Shown here: piece by piece, positions 42,374-51,544 of the stretch
Layout: every line of letters starts with the position of its first letter
How positions within the stretch are numbered: the stretch's first letter is position 1
NCBI GenBank assembly: GCA_036675565.1
Contig: JAKFER010000290.1
Span: forward strand, 1 to 52,552
DNA: 52,552 nucleotides
Direction: 5' to 3'
Source of the DNA: JACCYQ01 sp036675565
GTDB taxonomy: Bacteria; Bacteroidota; Bacteroidia; Chitinophagales; Chitinophagaceae
The notes under the pieces: generated by a model
What the model saw: only the letters and a program-made list of their open reading frames with translations
Told to the model about the DNA's origin: nothing
Database searches by the model: none
Position numbers and translations under genes: made by a program

Positions 42374-44965
42374 TTATTTAGTTTTTGCAAGGGTCCAGAT
42401 CTTTCCAAAAGAAAACGACCAGTGGCTGCGGCTGCTGTAATTGCGCATCATATATTTAGCTTCGCCGGCTACAGGGTAATCATCAGCAAAAGTTCCATTA
42501 AAAGTTAAACCATCTGCAAACATGCACTGAATGCCAAATGATATTACCGGTTTGGTATAGTCGAAGTTTTGATAGAAGGATGGTTTCTCAGCATAAGCCA
42601 GTATGCGGGTATAACCATCTCCATATTCATCACCATATTGAATGTGCAGACCGCCACCAACGCGTAATACTGAGTAGTTAAATTTACCAGTGTAAATCAT
42701 GCTGCGATTTTGCCAGAACTGGTTGTCCTGCATAGCAACATCTTCATCGTACTGGTAACTACCTGAACGACTGTGAAAATCCGCTTCAATAGCCAGTTTA
42801 ATGGCTTTATATCCCAGGTTTACTTTGGAGTTAAAACCATAGCTGACATATACATTCTTATATCCCATGAATGGTAATACGCCAAAGGTGAAATCGCCTG
42901 TAAGCGCTAAATCAAGGATTTTAGTTCTCTGGATCCACCAGTCAAAACCGCCGGTAAAAGGCATAACTGCAAGATTAGCCGTTCCGGAACCCATAACATA
43001 ATCAGGGTTGTCTTCAGTATTATCAACCACGGGAAAAGTAAGGCCACCCGAAAAAGCAAACAGGTTAATACCCATTGCACCATTGGCATAATAATCAGCA
43101 GTTTTATTTGGATCAACCAATGCACCTACAGCCAGTTGATGCGTCATACCGGTAATGGCATTATCCATTCGCAGTTGCTGGTCAGCAGCATTCAGCCTGT
43201 TTTCAAAATTCAATTGTTTCTGCATGGCATTGCTGGCATCAGGGCCTTTATAATCACGGGTTGGATACTGGTATTGCTGTGTGAGGTGCTGGTAGGCGAG
43301 TTCCGATTTTAATTTATTGTTACGCTGCCGGTTAATGATTCCCCATGCTTTGGCATCCTGGTAATTTTGTTTCCTGATGTCTTCATCAACCCTGTTTAAT
43401 TTGATCGAGGTCCTTTGAATATCCAGCAGTTCGTTCATCATTTTCATTTTACGCAAAAGGTATTGGTGCTGGTACGAACCATTATCGGTATACTGGATCG
43501 CTTCCATGTAATAATATTTCGCGATGTCAAACTGGTTTTCCTGTTCGTATAATAAATCCTGGGATTTTTTCCATGCCTCCTGGCGACGGGGTTCATTCAG
43601 ATCATCACGAAAATCTTTCATGAAATGGTTTGTATCCCACCATTCATTTTTTAATTCAAGTGCCGCATATGGATTGATTTTTATACCGGTTTGAAAATAA
43701 TTATCCGCCTTGTTTTTGAGTTCCATGTATTTAACCGGGTCCCATTGCATGTTGCTGGTAAACCGTTCCAGCAAACGGTTATCATAACGATCACGCTCAT
43801 CCTGTTCTTTTTTTAATTTGGCCTCTTCTTCCTGCCGGGCCTTATCTCTTTTTGCCTGGTCTTCTTTTAACTGTTTGTCCAGGTTTTCTTTAAATAATTT
43901 TTCTTCTTCATCTTTTAGTTTCCTGGTCTCCTCACGCATTTTTTCATCCAAATCTTCCTGGTATTCTTCATTTTTTTTATCCAGTATGCGGTCTGCTTCT
44001 TCTTTTTCTTTTACCAGTTTGTCAATGGCTGCCTGATCACGATCTTTCTTATCCTGCTCCGCTTTTTTTATTCTTTCTTCATCTTCTTTTTTTAGTTGAT
44101 CCAGCATGCGCTGTGCCCGGTTGGCCTGGATAGTAGCCCTTGAATCATCCACACCCATTTTTGACGCAGCCTGGTAATGCCTGTATGCTTCGGTAAAATT
44201 CTTGTTATCTTCTGCTTTTTGGCCGGCATTCATCAACTCATTAAACCGGTCAGTACTTTTTTCTTTTTGTAAGGCTTCTTTTACTTTTTCCAGTTGTTGT
44301 CTTGCATAATTGTCGGCCAGTTTATGTCGACTTGCTTCATTGTACCTGGTCAAAGCTTCCGCATAATTTTTTTGGTTGAATGCACGGTCCGCTTCCAAAA
44401 CCAGGTTTTTGTATTCAAACTGGTTTTTTTTCTCTTTTTCATAAGTTTCAATCAGTGATTCAGCTTTATACCACCAGTCCACATTATTAAAATTAGTCAT
44501 GGTAACTGCCACCAGCCGGTAATTCGGATTCTTTAGTTGAGATTCTGTAGCTTTTAACCGGATTACATCGCCTAATAATCCCAGGTTATTGGTCTCCGTT
44601 ATGAAAACGGTATGTGTTGATTGTTTAATATCATTATAATAAACATCGAACACCACGGTTGGGGCCGATGTTTTTCCTGTTGCCAGCAATTCTCTTAATC
44701 CTGGGACTTCATTCTTATACAATTTACCCTTGTACCAGTAACCTGCATCGGGATTTACTTTTACCTGCGAATAAGAGACCGGTATCCAAATCTCTTTTTC
44801 AAATTTGCGGATGGCATAATCCAGGTAAGCAGTGGCACTGGCAACACCTTTCTGATCATTGGTATTACTAACGGTTAAGGACCGTCGCTGATCGTATTGG
44901 GAAAATAAATCAATTGTTAACAGGCAAAAAATGAGGAGTAAACCGGGTGTGGCCAGTTTTTTCAT
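42374..44965 (-). CDS. TPR/coiled-coil protein with C-terminal barrel-like domain
   Basis: This is an 863-residue exported protein. The ATG at 44965 begins a clear signal peptide (MKKLATPGLLLIFCLL, ending near DLFSQ); the frame extends 37 codons upstream without signal character. Regions in order are an N-terminal beta-rich domain (about 25-180), TPR-like helices (about 186-293, e.g. ALTRYNEASRH, AYRHYQAASK), a very charged Lys/Glu coiled coil (about 291-395) and further helices (about 400-600). A C-terminal part of amphipathic strands with aromatic ends resembles an outer-membrane beta-barrel (about 640-863). The combination suggests a barrel-anchored periplasmic scaffold. No named family is recognised. 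Confidence 0.7.
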   Translation of the reverse strand: MKKLATPGLLLIFCLLTIDLFSQYDQRRSLTVSNTNDQKGVASATAYLDYAIRKFEKEIWIPVSYSQVKVNPDAGYWYKGKLYKNEVPGLRELLATGKTSAPTVVFDVYYNDIKQSTHTVFITETNNLGLLGDVIRLKATESQLKNPNYRLVAVTMTNFNNVDWWYKAESLIETYEKEKKNQFEYKNLVLEADRAFNQKNYAEALTRYNEASRHKLADNYARQQLEKVKEALQKEKSTDRFNELMNAGQKAEDNKNFTEAYRHYQAASKMGVDDSRATIQANRAQRMLDQLKKEDEERIKKAEQDKKDRDQAAIDKLVKEKEEADRILDKKNEEYQEDLDEKMREETRKLKDEEEKLFKENLDKQLKEDQAKRDKARQEEEAKLKKEQDERDRYDNRLLERFTSNMQWDPVKYMELKNKADNYFQTGIKINPYAALELKNEWWDTNHFMKDFRDDLNEPRRQEAWKKSQDLLYEQENQFDIAKYYYMEAIQYTDNGSYQHQYLLRKMKMMNELLDIQRTSIKLNRVDEDIRKQNYQDAKAWGIINRQRNNKLKSELAYQHLTQQYQYPTRDYKGPDASNAMQKQLNFENRLNAADQQLRMDNAITGMTHQLAVGALVDPNKTADYYANGAMGINLFAFSGGLTFPVVDNTEDNPDYVMGSGTANLAVMPFTGGFDWWIQRTKILDLALTGDFTFGVLPFMGYKNVYVSYGFNSKVNLGYKAIKLAIEADFHSRSGSYQYDEDVAMQDNQFWQNRSMIYTGKFNYSVLRVGGGLHIQYGDEYGDGYTRILAYAEKPSFYQNFDYTKPVISFGIQCMFADGLTFNGTFADDYPVAGEAKYMMRNYSSRSHWSFSFGKIWTLAKTK

Positions 44966-45387
44966 AAGTACAGTGTTTTGGTAAAAAATGTCATCAGCAG
45001 TATAGGGTGGCTGTTGATGGTGGGCAAAAATAATAGCAGATTGCTTAATTGTCAATACCCATTCGGGGGTAATCAAAACTTAAAATTCAAGATCCTGGAA
45101 TCGGGTTTGGCTGACAAGAAATATGTCAAAACATTTTGAAATTAAAATATATAATCTTGAATCAAATGTGATAAACAGCTAGAATCGTTTTATCAAAACT
45201 GTTTTTTCTATGAAATATATTCATCCATTTTGATGATGTTGCAGCAGATTGCAAAAAAAGAAAAAGGTTACCAGCATCATGAAAAATCATTAAGCTGGTA
45301 ACCAATTTAAAAAGTATTGCACAATCAAATTCCGTTTCTATTAAAGTGCAAGTAAGTATTTAAACCTTTATCATAAGTAAATTTCCG
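44966..45387. other. Spacer between katG and the TPR/barrel gene
   Basis: About 420 bases include the katG terminator at 45254-45303 and the upstream extension of the TPR gene frame (44966-45076), which has no signal-like features and is judged non-coding. A promoter for the TPR gene is expected near 45000-45200, but none is distinct. Confidence 0.6.
45254..45303 (-). terminator. Terminator downstream of katG
   Basis: A perfect 10-bp stem (45266-45275 with 45294-45303, GGTTACCAGC/GCTGGTAACC) is followed in minus-strand RNA by a U-rich tail (from the A-rich run at 45254-45265). A smaller ATGA/TCAT hairpin lies in the loop. It is about 85 bases beyond the katG stop. Confidence 0.8.
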
Positions 45388-47706
45388 TCACCGTAAATCA
45401 AACCGGTCCAGGTTCATTACTTTATGCCAGGCAGCTACAAAGTCATTTACAAATTTTTCTTTTGCATCATCGCTGGCATAAACTTCGGCCACCGCTCTTA
45501 GCTCTGAGTTGGAACCAAATACCAGGTCGGCACGGGTGCCAGTCCATTTGGGTTGCCCGGTTTTTCGGTCGCTACCCAGATACAGTTCCTTGTCATCACC
45601 CATAGCTTTCCAGGCAGTACGCATATCCAGCAGGTTCACAAAAAAATCGTTTGTTAACACTCCGGGACGATCCGTGAAAATCCCATGTTTAGAGCCATCA
45701 TAGTTTGCATTCAATGCCCGCATGCCACCAACTAAAACCGTCATCTCGGGCACGGTTAATGTCAGCAACTGTGCTTTATCAATTAACAATGCTTCTGTAG
45801 CTATGTGATTGCCTGGTTTGCGATAGTTACGAAAACCATCAGCCTGCGGTTCCAGGTATTGCATCGATTCTACATCGGTTTGTTCGGCAACAGCATCCAT
45901 GCGACCGGCATCAAAAGGTACTGATATGTCATAACCCGCATCCTTAGCCGCTTTTTCCACCGCGGCACATCCTGCCAATACAAGCAGGTCGGCCAATGAA
46001 ACTTTCTTTTCCTCACCGGCATTATCATTAAATGATTTTTGAATGCCTTCCAAAATAGATAAGGTTTTCGCCAGTTGAACGGGATTATTTACCTGCCAGT
46101 CTCTTTGCGGTGCCAGGCGGATACGGGCACCATTGGCTCCACCTCTTTTGTCCGAACCCCGGAAGGTTGCTGCGGAAGCCCAGGCAACTGTTACACATTC
46201 GGAAACAGTAAGACCCGATGATAATATTTTTTCTTTCAGTGTCGTGATATCATTTTCATCAACCAGCTTATGGTTCACTGCCGGGATAGGATCCTGCCAA
46301 AGCAAATCTTCCTCCGGTACTTCCGGACCCAGGTAACGACTGCGAGGTCCCATATCACGGTGTGTAAGTTTGAACCAGGCACGTGCAAACGCATCGGCAA
46401 ATGCTTCGGGATCGTTTAAGAAACGCCTGGAGATTTTTTCATACTCCGGATCCAGCCTCAAAGACAAATCAGTAGTGAGCATGGTTGGAAGATGTTTTTT
46501 GGAAGGGTCGAATGCATCCGGTATAACTTCTTTGGCATTTTTTGCTACATACTGATGCGCACCACCAGGGCTTTTGGTTAATTCCCATTCAAACCCAAAA
46601 AGTATTTCAAAAAAATTGTTACTCCATTTTGTTGGGGTGGTGGTCCAGGTTACTTCCAAACCACTGGTGATCGTGTCACTTCCTTTACCGGAACCAAAGC
46701 TGTTGGCCCATCCAAATCCCTGCAATTCCAACTCAGCTGCTTCCGGTTCTTTACCAACATGGTCAGACGAAGCGGCACCATGTGTTTTACCAAATGAATG
46801 GCCACCTGCAATCAGGGCCACTGTTTCTTCATCATTCATCGCCATACGACCAAAAGTGGTGCGGATGTCCCTGGCTGCAGCAATGGGGTCCGGATTTCCA
46901 TCCGGTCCCTCAGGATTTACATAAATTAAACCCATATGTGCAGCGGCTAAGGGCTCTTCCAGGTCACGTGAATGTATTTTGCCATCAGCATCTTCATCAG
47001 TAGGCAGAACACCATGCTGAGCTACACCTTTCACACCTTTTGAATATCTTTCTTCATTACCCAGCCAGGTATTTTCGGCTCCCCAATAAACATCTTCAGC
47101 AGGTTCCCACACATCTGCACGGCCACCGGCAAAGCCAAAGGTTTTAAAGCCCATACTTTCCAATGCTACATTTCCCGCCAGGATCATCAGGTCGGCCCAG
47201 GAAATATTTTTTCCATATTTCTTTTTGATGGGCCACAACAAGCGGCGTGCTTTATCAAGACTTACATTATCCGGCCAACTGTTTAATGGCGCAAAGCGTT
47301 GCAGCCCCATGCCTCCACCGCCACGGCCATCGTATACTCGATAAGTTCCGGCGCTATGCCAGGCCATACGGATAAACAGCGGACCATAATGGCCAAAGTC
47401 AGCCGGCCACCAATCCTGAGAGTCCGTCATCAAAGCTGTAAGATCTGCTTTTACGGCTTGCAGGTCGAGGCTGTTAAATGCGGCTGTATAGTCAAAATCT
47501 TTATCCATTGGATCAGAAATGGAAGCGTGCTGGCGAAGGATGCCAACATTTAATTGATTGGGCCACCAGTCACGGTTACGGGTGCCTTCACCGGCAACGG
47601 GTTGCTTCAGGCTCCCATTATGAAAAGGGCATTTGGCGCTGCTTTCGTTATTCACTTCGGATAATGAAGAACCATTTAATGCATCTGCGTTTTTGTGTTC
47701 TGACAT
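45388..47706 (-). CDS. katG: Catalase-peroxidase KatG
   Basis: This bifunctional heme enzyme breaks down hydrogen peroxide. It is 772 residues, the usual fused two-domain length. The distal heme residues are Arg113, Trp116 and His117 (RMAWHSAG) and the proximal His304 lies in AGGHSFGKTH. The Trp116-Tyr263-Met289 adduct residues needed for catalase activity are all present (LIYVNPEGP, GRMAMND). The C-terminal domain is a degenerate repeat, as normal. There is no signal peptide, so it is cytoplasmic. It is monocistronic, with a terminator behind it and a palindromic site about 80-95 bases upstream of the start that may bind an oxidative-stress regulator. Confidence 0.98.
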   Translation of the reverse strand: MSEHKNADALNGSSLSEVNNESSAKCPFHNGSLKQPVAGEGTRNRDWWPNQLNVGILRQHASISDPMDKDFDYTAAFNSLDLQAVKADLTALMTDSQDWWPADFGHYGPLFIRMAWHSAGTYRVYDGRGGGGMGLQRFAPLNSWPDNVSLDKARRLLWPIKKKYGKNISWADLMILAGNVALESMGFKTFGFAGGRADVWEPAEDVYWGAENTWLGNEERYSKGVKGVAQHGVLPTDEDADGKIHSRDLEEPLAAAHMGLIYVNPEGPDGNPDPIAAARDIRTTFGRMAMNDEETVALIAGGHSFGKTHGAASSDHVGKEPEAAELELQGFGWANSFGSGKGSDTITSGLEVTWTTTPTKWSNNFFEILFGFEWELTKSPGGAHQYVAKNAKEVIPDAFDPSKKHLPTMLTTDLSLRLDPEYEKISRRFLNDPEAFADAFARAWFKLTHRDMGPRSRYLGPEVPEEDLLWQDPIPAVNHKLVDENDITTLKEKILSSGLTVSECVTVAWASAATFRGSDKRGGANGARIRLAPQRDWQVNNPVQLAKTLSILEGIQKSFNDNAGEEKKVSLADLLVLAGCAAVEKAAKDAGYDISVPFDAGRMDAVAEQTDVESMQYLEPQADGFRNYRKPGNHIATEALLIDKAQLLTLTVPEMTVLVGGMRALNANYDGSKHGIFTDRPGVLTNDFFVNLLDMRTAWKAMGDDKELYLGSDRKTGQPKWTGTRADLVFGSNSELRAVAEVYASDDAKEKFVNDFVAAWHKVMNLDRFDLR

Positions 47707-47756
47707 AAAAATAAAATTTAGTGTGCTGTTGGCAAACTTAAGGTAATCATCTGTTC

Positions 47757-47800
47757 GATAATATCTATTTTACTGATAACTATATTGATAGAATCTATCA
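47757..47800. promoter_or_regulatory. Palindromic candidate operator upstream of katG
   Basis: TGATAGAATCTATCA (47786-47800) is a palindrome except for its centre. A related string ATAATATCTAT (47758-47768) lies exactly 30 bases from ATAGAATCTAT (47788-47798). ATAG/CTAT half-sites recall OxyR boxes, but the spacer is 3 rather than the usual 7 bases, so the assignment to OxyR is uncertain. It lies between katG and the divergent GerW-like gene. Confidence 0.4.
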
Positions 47801-47960
47801 TTCAAAGTCCAAAATTTTTAATTTTTAAATTTTGAATTTTAAATTATTGCAATAGCATTTTCACATTTTCCACAATTACTAATCCCCGTCATTGTTTGTA
47901 ACATTTAAATGCAGCAACTTGTTGAAACAAATTAATTGAAACTTTTAAACTGGGAAGATC

Positions 47961-48317
47961 ATGGAAGATAATTTAGTGCAAAAAATTGCGGATCGTTTTG
48001 GCCAGCATGCATCGGTAAAAAATGTATTTGGTGATGCTATTGAGACACAGGGCAAAACCATTATCCCGGTGGCCTGTGTGGCTATGGGATTGGGTGGGGG
48101 ACATGGCCGCAAGGCAGGTAAAGGAGATCAAAGCAATAATGCCAACATGCCTGAAGGGGAAGGTGCAGGTGGTGGATTGATGACAACTGCCAAAGGCGTG
48201 TACGAAATAACGGGTAAGTGTACCCGATATATTCCGGCCAATGCAACCATGCAGTATATTGCCATTGCCGTTTTTGCTTACCTGGCGGGTCGCTTAATAG
48301 GAAGAAGAAAGCGTTAG
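47961..48317 (+). CDS. GerW/YtfJ-family protein
   Basis: This 118-residue protein matches the YtfJ/GerW pattern. It has an N-terminal segment ending SVKNVFGDAIETQGKTIIPV, a glycine-rich centre (AMGLGGGHGRKAGKG, EGEGAGGGL), and then a strand region VYEITGKCTRYIPA. A C-terminal hydrophobic helix (MQYIAIAVFAYLAGRLIG) with a basic tail suggests membrane association. The family is named from Bacillus spore germination, but homologues are widespread in non-spore-formers with no known role. It is divergent from katG with a 254-base intergenic region that holds the palindromes. It appears to be a single-gene unit. A stress-linked function is only a guess from the neighbour. Confidence 0.82.
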   Translation: MEDNLVQKIADRFGQHASVKNVFGDAIETQGKTIIPVACVAMGLGGGHGRKAGKGDQSNNANMPEGEGAGGGLMTTAKGVYEITGKCTRYIPANATMQYIAIAVFAYLAGRLIGRRKR

Positions 48318-48510
48318 ATAAAAAAAGTTTATTAATGGTATTGCCTTTTTAAACAGGTAACTGGGATCATATTGTTTCGTATTTAAATTGTAAGGTGAAA
48401 ATGGTGATACCAAAATAATAAACCCGTCATTTCTTTTTTAAAAACTTTTTATCCGGTAATTAATCTCCTTTTTTTGGTGAAACACCGACTGATTCAAAAA
48501 TTCGAAACGA

Positions 48511-49647
48511 TTATCTCTGCATAGAATAAGTGATCCGGATATCCACAAAATCTGCTACCTGGCGGTGTGCCTGTAAATTAAATCCAACACCCATTTTTTG
48601 GCTGATCCTGTATTGTAGACCCCATCGATGATAAAGCTTATCATAATAGGGTGTTTGATCAATAACGGAATAGCCTAAACGCTGACTGAATAAAAACTTA
48701 CCCAGCAAAAATTCATGACCAAATAGTATCCCCGTTTTCCATGCGCTTGCATTTACAGAATCTCTTTTTAATCTTAAATGCAGTTCTTCATCATGATACA
48801 CTTCAGTGCCTAACGTTAATGTATTGATGCGTCCCACCTGTTTGGCCACCTGCAGGTTTGTACCCAATAATAATTTATGAATGCGGTTGCCATTATCATC
48901 TGTAGTCCTGCGTGGAATACCGAACAAGCTAATATCCCATCTCAACGATCGATCTTTCCAGAATTTTTCTGTGGTACGGTTGCCCCTGTAAAAAGGCCTG
49001 CTGGATTTTTGATAACTCAATGCGATACCAGCCGTAGGCCAGTTAATTCCTTTATTTGGGCGCTTCATACCGCCATTAGATTCATGATGATAGTTAACGG
49101 AACTATTTAACCACCAGTGATCATTTAAACGGAACCAAAGACAAACACCTACACGCAGGTATCCATTCAGGTATTGACTGTATGATTGGTTAGCAGGATT
49201 GCGGATACTGTCGAAAGGGTTAGTGAGCCAGGTTAAGCCTGCAGATCCAATAAATGAAAAAGAAATATTATTACCTACCCTGTAATGAGGTTCCAGGAAA
49301 TAAGCCCCTGTTAAACCATGGCCTAAAATCCAGCTATCATAATTGTAATAGGAAAGCAACAATCCTTTACGCGGATAACAGTTGCACAAATCCCAGGTAA
49401 CAGAATCATTTCTTTGCCAGGCAAGGCTGATCTCAACACCAGTAGGATTGGCACCAGATGTGTTTTGAACCGCCTCAGAATGCGCAAATATAAATCCATG
49501 TTGTACACCAATAGCTTTTGAAAAAATAGCGGGTTTCCTGCCGCGTGATGCAACCTCCAGCGAATCCGTTTGCGCATAGACGTGATGAAAACTTAGAACA
49601 ATTATACAAACGGCAAAAAATTTTTGTAATAATCCATGCTGTTTCAT
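48511..49647 (-). CDS. PagL-like acyloxyacyl hydrolase (lipid A deacylase family)
   Basis: This 378-residue outer-membrane barrel protein has a signal ending near HHVYAQ. I chose the ATG at 49647, which begins the signal; an in-frame extension of 13 codons has none. The catalytic-type motif HESNGGMKRPNKGIN includes His188 and Ser190, matching the HxS pair of PagL, which removes the 3-O-acyl chain from lipid A. The protein is about twice the length of PagL of enteric bacteria, as is common for Bacteroidota members annotated acyloxyacyl hydrolase. It lies alone, with minus-strand neighbours on its right. It would modify lipid A at the cell surface; acyl-position specificity is unproven. Confidence 0.82.
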   Translation of the reverse strand: MKQHGLLQKFFAVCIIVLSFHHVYAQTDSLEVASRGRKPAIFSKAIGVQHGFIFAHSEAVQNTSGANPTGVEISLAWQRNDSVTWDLCNCYPRKGLLLSYYNYDSWILGHGLTGAYFLEPHYRVGNNISFSFIGSAGLTWLTNPFDSIRNPANQSYSQYLNGYLRVGVCLWFRLNDHWWLNSSVNYHHESNGGMKRPNKGINWPTAGIALSYQKSSRPFYRGNRTTEKFWKDRSLRWDISLFGIPRRTTDDNGNRIHKLLLGTNLQVAKQVGRINTLTLGTEVYHDEELHLRLKRDSVNASAWKTGILFGHEFLLGKFLFSQRLGYSVIDQTPYYDKLYHRWGLQYRISQKMGVGFNLQAHRQVADFVDIRITYSMQR

Positions 49648-49776
49648 CGTATTGGAATTTACGAAAACCCGGGTCAATATGGACAAGATAGATTGACTAT
49701 TTGGCTATTGAAAATGGAGATGAATGCAAAATGAAAAGAAAAAGTGAAAAACCACTTTCAACAAAATGAAAAAAAA

Positions 49777-50220
49777 TTAGGGGATTTTCCTTTTTTTGTA
49801 AGATCCCCAGGATCCAAACCTTTTCATTTGTGTTTGCCAGTAGGTGGAATTTAATTCAACATCAGAATAAGGTCTGCCATCATAAATTTCAGCAGTAATA
49901 TCCACCAGGTCCCATGCATTATCCTTATAGCACCAGTTAAAACTATGTGTGCCATTTTTATTATATCCACCGTTACCACTGATAATCTCTCCAAATACAA
50001 TTTGGCGCTCATCTTCATGCATTGCTAATTGGGCATCTGCTTTTTGAATTAATTCAGAATTATTGGTACGGATAATAACCATTGAATCACGCCAATTTTC
50101 ATTAGATACATGGAACCCAACTTCGTAATAAGTAAAATCACCTGTGGGTTCATGCTCATGTTTTTCGCATGATGTAAACACTGCAGTAATGAATATCATT
50201 ATAAAAAATATACATCTCAT
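49777..50220 (-). CDS. BP74-like domain lipoprotein
   Basis: This 147-residue lipoprotein begins at the ATG at 50220, which is preferred because it starts the signal; the lipobox is VFTSCEK. The mature domain (about 25-147) reads YYEVGFHV, then IIRTNNSELIQKADAQLA, ERQIVFGEIISGNGGYN, WDLVDITAEIYDGRPYSDVE and KRFGSWGSYKK. This resembles the BP74/calmodulin-binding-protein domain found in Dictyostelium and in scattered bacterial secreted proteins. The resemblance is from memory and should be tested with profiles. Its function in bacteria is unknown. It has its own gap on both sides (129 and over 170 bases), so it is probably monocistronic. Confidence 0.62.
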   Translation of the reverse strand: MRCIFFIMIFITAVFTSCEKHEHEPTGDFTYYEVGFHVSNENWRDSMVIIRTNNSELIQKADAQLAMHEDERQIVFGEIISGNGGYNKNGTHSFNWCYKDNAWDLVDITAEIYDGRPYSDVELNSTYWQTQMKRFGSWGSYKKRKIP

Positions 50221-50444
50221 AAAATGTAAATAATTATCCAATTAGAATTTAATGTACTTCCATCGTGACCATAGCAGTTTACAATTCGTTGCACTTGATT
50301 TTATTTTGGTATTGTTAAAAGTATTAACCAAAAAATGCTTATCAAATTTGTAAAGGGGTCATGTAATTATAAAATTAAATAATACTTACTATTGTGATCT
50401 ATACAGGGAATGATATTTGTTATGAAATAATCAAATCGTGTGGT

Positions 50445-50672
50445 ATGGAAACAGATTACTCCGACTATGATCTTGCTTCTCTCAAGGCATTATATGAAAG
50501 GGAAGCCAGGAACTTAAGAAATAAATTACTTAATGGAAACACCTGGGAAGATGTGCAGGAAGAAAGAAGGCGGATGACCAAAATTGCATCGGTTCTTTAT
50601 AAACGATCTGCTCTTTGGTCAGGACTGCCCGGTGATTATGTTCCATATAAAAAAATTCATAAGCGAGAATAG
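50445..50672 (+). CDS. Small helical protein of unknown function
   Basis: This is a 75-residue charged protein without signal peptide, beginning METDYSDYDLASLK and containing LYEREARNLRNKLLNG and TWEDVQEERRRMTKIASVLY, which should form two helices. The ATG at 50445 looks the natural start; a GTG 17 codons upstream (50394) would also be in frame. I do not recognise a family, though similar short LKALYERE...W-DVQEER proteins seem common in related genomes. It converges on the DinB-like gene with about 107 bases between stops. Confidence 0.6.
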   Translation: METDYSDYDLASLKALYEREARNLRNKLLNGNTWEDVQEERRRMTKIASVLYKRSALWSGLPGDYVPYKKIHKRE

Positions 50673-50779
50673 TTTTCGGTTGTGGTTGGATGTTATATTT
50701 CTTCAATTTATTGGTTACATCTTCTGACTCTATGATTCTTGTAAAAAGGGATTATAAGCTAAACGCTCCACTCTAAACA

Positions 50780-51319
50780 CTAAACATTGACAAGGTGTTC
50801 AACAATTTTTTTTAGCTGGCGTATATGACGTTGGGTATGAATGCTCATAAACTGGATCCATTCAGACCGGGTTAAAGTCCCTGCACCGGGTAAATCAAAA
50901 TCCAGGCAGGTCAGGGAGAGGTCAGGATTTTGTTCCGCAAAAAGGCGTACCAGATTTATTTTTTCGGCAAGACTATTGAGCAGCTTTTCTTTCTCAATCC
51001 GTTTGTCAGTGGGCAGAATGAATTCCGGTGATTCCATTTTAATAGTATGATCATCAAACATGCTTCTGATATGATTAATTTTCTCATTAACCGGTCGTTT
51101 TGTTTCTATTGTATTTCCCTGCAGGATAGCTGCAATTCCGTATGATTTCAAAAGGTGATGACCCACCTGCCCGGCAGTCCAGCTTCCTTCAAAGGGTACT
51201 GTATTCAATTGGTCCAGATTCAATGAGGATAGTATTCCAATTAACTCATTCGTTGTTTCATTAAACTCTGATAATATTTCTTTATTCATCATAATAGTAT
51301 TATTTAACCAGGTATCCAT
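50780..51319 (-). CDS. DinB/YfiT-like four-helix protein
   Basis: This 179-residue protein has the DinB-superfamily layout: four long helices with a metal-binding His early (SWTAGQVGHHLLKS, His54/His55) and two more in the C-terminal helix (MSIHTQRHIRQL). The family includes metal-dependent transferases that use thiols such as bacillithiol, as well as stress proteins of unknown role. There is no signal peptide. The start could instead be the ATG at 51289 or 51292, which would trim about ten residues and leave the fold intact. The substrate cannot be inferred. Confidence 0.85.
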   Translation of the reverse strand: MDTWLNNTIMMNKEILSEFNETTNELIGILSSLNLDQLNTVPFEGSWTAGQVGHHLLKSYGIAAILQGNTIETKRPVNEKINHIRSMFDDHTIKMESPEFILPTDKRIEKEKLLNSLAEKINLVRLFAEQNPDLSLTCLDFDLPGAGTLTRSEWIQFMSIHTQRHIRQLKKIVEHLVNV

Positions 51320-51544
51320 TTGTACTTTATAAAATTAAGAAGCTTACGTTAAGATATTAAGGGGTTTTTAGGACAATGATAAGGGTTGTTTGGGACATGA
51401 GGCTTTTTGGTTGAATAGTTGATGGGTTGGTAAGTAGAATGGCTAATATGGTGATTATGGAGAATTATTGTAGTGAATACTATGTGATAGATCTCATGCG
51501 CTACTTTTACAATCTATTTATTCCAGGATAATTTAATTGAAAAC

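Noticed and set aside
43818..44036. Serine-rich frame antisense to the TPR/barrel gene
   Set aside because: It is the mirror of the Lys/Glu coiled-coil codons on the other strand and has no independent support.
46574..46924. 116-codon plus-strand frame inside katG
   Set aside because: KatG is fully conserved here and explains the region; the antisense frame has no start context or domain.
49741..49758. Small AAAGTG/CACTTT hairpin after the BP74-like gene as a terminator
   Set aside because: The stem is only 6 bp in an A-rich context without a clear U-tract, so it is too weak to call.
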